Of a stretch of DNA of 64,000 nucleotides, positions 62,522 to 64,000 are shown piece after piece. Position 1 is the first letter of the stretch. Each line of letters opens with the position of its first letter. This stretch comes from Jannaschia formosa (GTDB lineage: Bacteria; Pseudomonadota; Alphaproteobacteria; Rhodobacterales; Rhodobacteraceae). Below the pieces are notes generated by a model. It had not been told where the DNA came from. It saw only the letters and a program-made list of their open reading frames with translations, and searched no databases. The DNA lies in NCBI RefSeq assembly GCF_003340555.1, contig NZ_QPLJ01000008.1:62001-126000 (forward strand), given 5' to 3'. A program made the position numbers and the translations under genes.

Positions 62522-62598
62522 CGGCTGGCAAGCCCGGGCAGGCAAGTCCGGCGACGCGGCGGCTTTTCTTGCGCGCCGAAAGCCACTACCTCGGCGGC

Positions 62599-63297
62599 AT
62601 GGACGGCGGCCTGAGCTTCGAGATCACGCGGGATGCGCGCGCCGCGCGCGCCCTGCGCCGCGCCGTGTTCACCCGCGAGATGGGCGTGCCCACTTCGGTC
62701 GAGACCGATGCCTTCGACGCGGTCTCCGAGCATGCGATCCTGCGCGACCCGTCCCGTCCCGATCTCGGCGCCATCGCCGCCGCGCGGCTCGCCCCCGGCA
62801 CGGGCTATACCGGGCGGGAATTCGACCTGTGGCGGCTGCATGCCACCGGGCGGCCGATCGTCGAGCTGGGCCGCACCTGCGTGCATCCCGCCTATCGCGG
62901 CAGCGCCGCCGGGCTGATCCTGTTCCACGGCATCGCCAAACGGCTGGCGCAGCAGGACACCCGCTATCTGGTCGGCACCGCCTCGCTGCCCGGCGCCGAG
63001 GCGAAGGCGCATCTGGGCGCGCTGCGCGCCCTGCGCGCCGCCGCACTCGCCCCGCCGGAGGTCCGCCCCGTCGCCCGCGGCCCCGAGGCGCTGGCCGTGA
63101 CCGGCCCGCCCCCGCCCGACGCCATGCGAACGGTCCCGCCGCTCATCAAGTCCTACCTGCGCGCCGGGGCCTGGGTCGGGGACGGCGCCTGGGTCGACCG
63201 CGCCTTCGGCTGCGTCGACATCTGCATCCTTCTCGACATGACCCGCCTGCGGCTTCCGGGATCGCGGCGGCGGGCGATCATGGGCGCTCCGGCCTGA
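62599..63297 (+). CDS. olsB: L-ornithine N(alpha)-acyltransferase
   Basis: OlsB attaches a 3-hydroxyacyl chain to ornithine in the first step of ornithine lipid synthesis, important when phosphate is scarce. The ATG at 62599 (MDGGLSFEITRDARAARALR) gives 232 residues. Earlier frames enter the CtrA-like box. The GNAT-like Acyltransf_5 core is seen in VFTREMGV, HAILRDPSRPD, IVELGRTCVHPAYRGSAAGL and PLIKSYLRAGAWVGDGAWVD. olsA follows after 5 bp. Confidence 0.93.
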   Translation: MDGGLSFEITRDARAARALRRAVFTREMGVPTSVETDAFDAVSEHAILRDPSRPDLGAIAAARLAPGTGYTGREFDLWRLHATGRPIVELGRTCVHPAYRGSAAGLILFHGIAKRLAQQDTRYLVGTASLPGAEAKAHLGALRALRAAALAPPEVRPVARGPEALAVTGPPPPDAMRTVPPLIKSYLRAGAWVGDGAWVDRAFGCVDICILLDMTRLRLPGSRRRAIMGAPA

Positions 63298-63302
63298 CCT
63301 TC

Positions 63303-64000
63303 GTGACCTGGGATGGCGCACCTCATCCGGCCTTCGCGCCGTTCGGCCCCGCGGCCTGGCTGCGCGTCGCCCTGAAGGGGGGGGCGATGATCGCGCTGGT
63401 CTTCGGCTGCCTGTTGCTGCTGCTGGCCGTGCGGCTGGTGGAGCGCCCGCTCTGCGGACTGCGCCGCCCGGTCACGCCGTTCATCACGCAATTCGTCTGC
63501 ATCAACGCGCTGCGCCTGCTGGGGCTTCGCCGCCGGATGCGCGGGACACCGATGCGGGGTGCGGGGGCGGTGGTCGCCAACCACGTCTCCTGGCTGGACA
63601 TCTTCGCGCTGAACGCCTGCCGCCGGGTCTATTTCGTCTCGAAGTCCGAGGTGGCGGACTGGCCGGGGATCGGCTGGCTGGCCCGCGCGACCGGCACCGT
63701 CTTCATCCGGCGCGACCGGCGCGAGGCGCGGGCACAGGCCGCCCTTCTGCGGGAGAGGCTGGGCCTCGGCCACGAGATCCTGTTCTTCCCGGAGGGGACC
63801 AGCAGCGACGGGCTGCGGGTGCTGCCGTTCAAGACGACGCTCTTCGCCTCGTTCCTGGGAGAGGGGGGCCTGCCGGAGCTGCGCATCCAGCCCGTCACGC
63901 TGGCCTATCATGCGCCGCCGGGCGCGCCTGCGCCGTTCTACGGCTGGTGGGGCACCCAGTCGGCCGGGGAGCACATGCTGGCGATGCTGGCCGCCGCACG
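63303..64000 (+). CDS. olsA: lyso-ornithine lipid O-acyltransferase, 3' truncated by window end
   Basis: OlsA adds the second acyl chain to lyso-ornithine lipid. I take the GTG at 63303 as start (MTWDGAPHPAFAPFGPAAWL), because relatives begin M-T-W-D-G. An ATG at 63390 would remove the N-terminal region before the membrane helix (ALVFGCLLLLLAVRLVE). The PlsC motifs are NHVSWLD (HX4D) and FPEGTSSDG. The frame is open to the last base, so a short C-terminal piece is missing. It lies 5 bp after olsB. Confidence 0.92.
   Translation, partial: MTWDGAPHPAFAPFGPAAWLRVALKGGAMIALVFGCLLLLLAVRLVERPLCGLRRPVTPFITQFVCINALRLLGLRRRMRGTPMRGAGAVVANHVSWLDIFALNACRRVYFVSKSEVADWPGIGWLARATGTVFIRRDRREARAQAALLRERLGLGHEILFFPEGTSSDGLRVLPFKTTLFASFLGEGGLPELRIQPVTLAYHAPPGAPAPFYGWWGTQSAGEHMLAMLAAA

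Overview
The window is GC-rich (about 70 percent by eye), densely packed chromosomal DNA from an alphaproteobacterium. It is almost certainly a member of the Rhodobacterales/Rhodobacteraceae. Supporting evidence: the sciP-ctrA pair, chpT, a trpG-trpD-trpC-moaC-moeA-lexA gene string, LexA boxes of the GTTC-N7-GTTC type, ornithine-lipid genes olsB-olsA, a fused indolepyruvate:ferredoxin oxidoreductase, and several small families typical of this group (DUF6477, DUF6456, DUF1153, DUF2852, Hint_2). I saw no rRNA, tRNA, insertion sequence, prophage or CRISPR array. It reads as core chromosome, and the novelty lies in domain fusions, small genes and regulatory sites.

Layout. 1-6.0 kb: end of a HerA-like ATPase gene, a GNAT acetyltransferase, guaA with a sulfotransferase-like gene behind it, and an MttB-family methyltransferase. 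6-10 kb: a divergent DUF6477/DUF6456 pair and a large heme peroxidase fused to Gly/Asp repeats and a Hint domain. 10-20 kb: gltA, gltX, comEC, then the minus-strand operon trpG-trpD-trpC-moaC-moeA-lexA. 20-27.4 kb: a periplasmic deacetylase-like protein with a duplicated linker, the N-end-rule transferase bpt, RDD and DUF2852 membrane proteins, a short Mfd-like helicase without UvrA/UvrB modules, and mnmA. 27.5-33.5 kb: sciP, ctrA, ligA, recG and a 41-residue membrane protein behind a LexA box. 33.5-40 kb: a soluble chemoreceptor-like protein, a NifU-like scaffold, hisI, the Entner-Doudoroff genes edd-eda under a LacI-type operator, a MetE-like enzyme and a lipoprotein. 40-53 kb: sufE, a LysR regulator divergent from the indolepyruvate oxidoreductase, then nifS-sufB-ybjQ-hyp-sufC-sufD-yip1-sufS. 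53-64 kb: ybaK, glnE, a GlxA-type regulator, class II DAHP synthase, a PAS protein, yicC-gmk-gamma carbonic anhydrase, chpT divergent from a DUF3553 gene, and olsB-olsA (cut by the window end).

Two regulatory themes connect distant genes. (1) CtrA: ctrA, its inhibitor sciP and its phosphodonor chpT are all here. Perfect or one-mismatch TTAA-N7-TTAA boxes lie 51-60 bp upstream of DUF6456, comEC, ctrA, the chemoreceptor gene and yicC. The yicC site is perfect and also faces the PAS gene. A weaker box lies behind chpT/olsB. (2) SOS: lexA and a tiny single-helix membrane protein each have an exact GTTC-N7-GTTC box, and ligA, recG and the short Mfd-like helicase are nearby. The strongest candidates for something undescribed are the SOS-linked 41-residue membrane protein, the peroxidase-repeat-Hint fusion and the short Mfd-like translocase.
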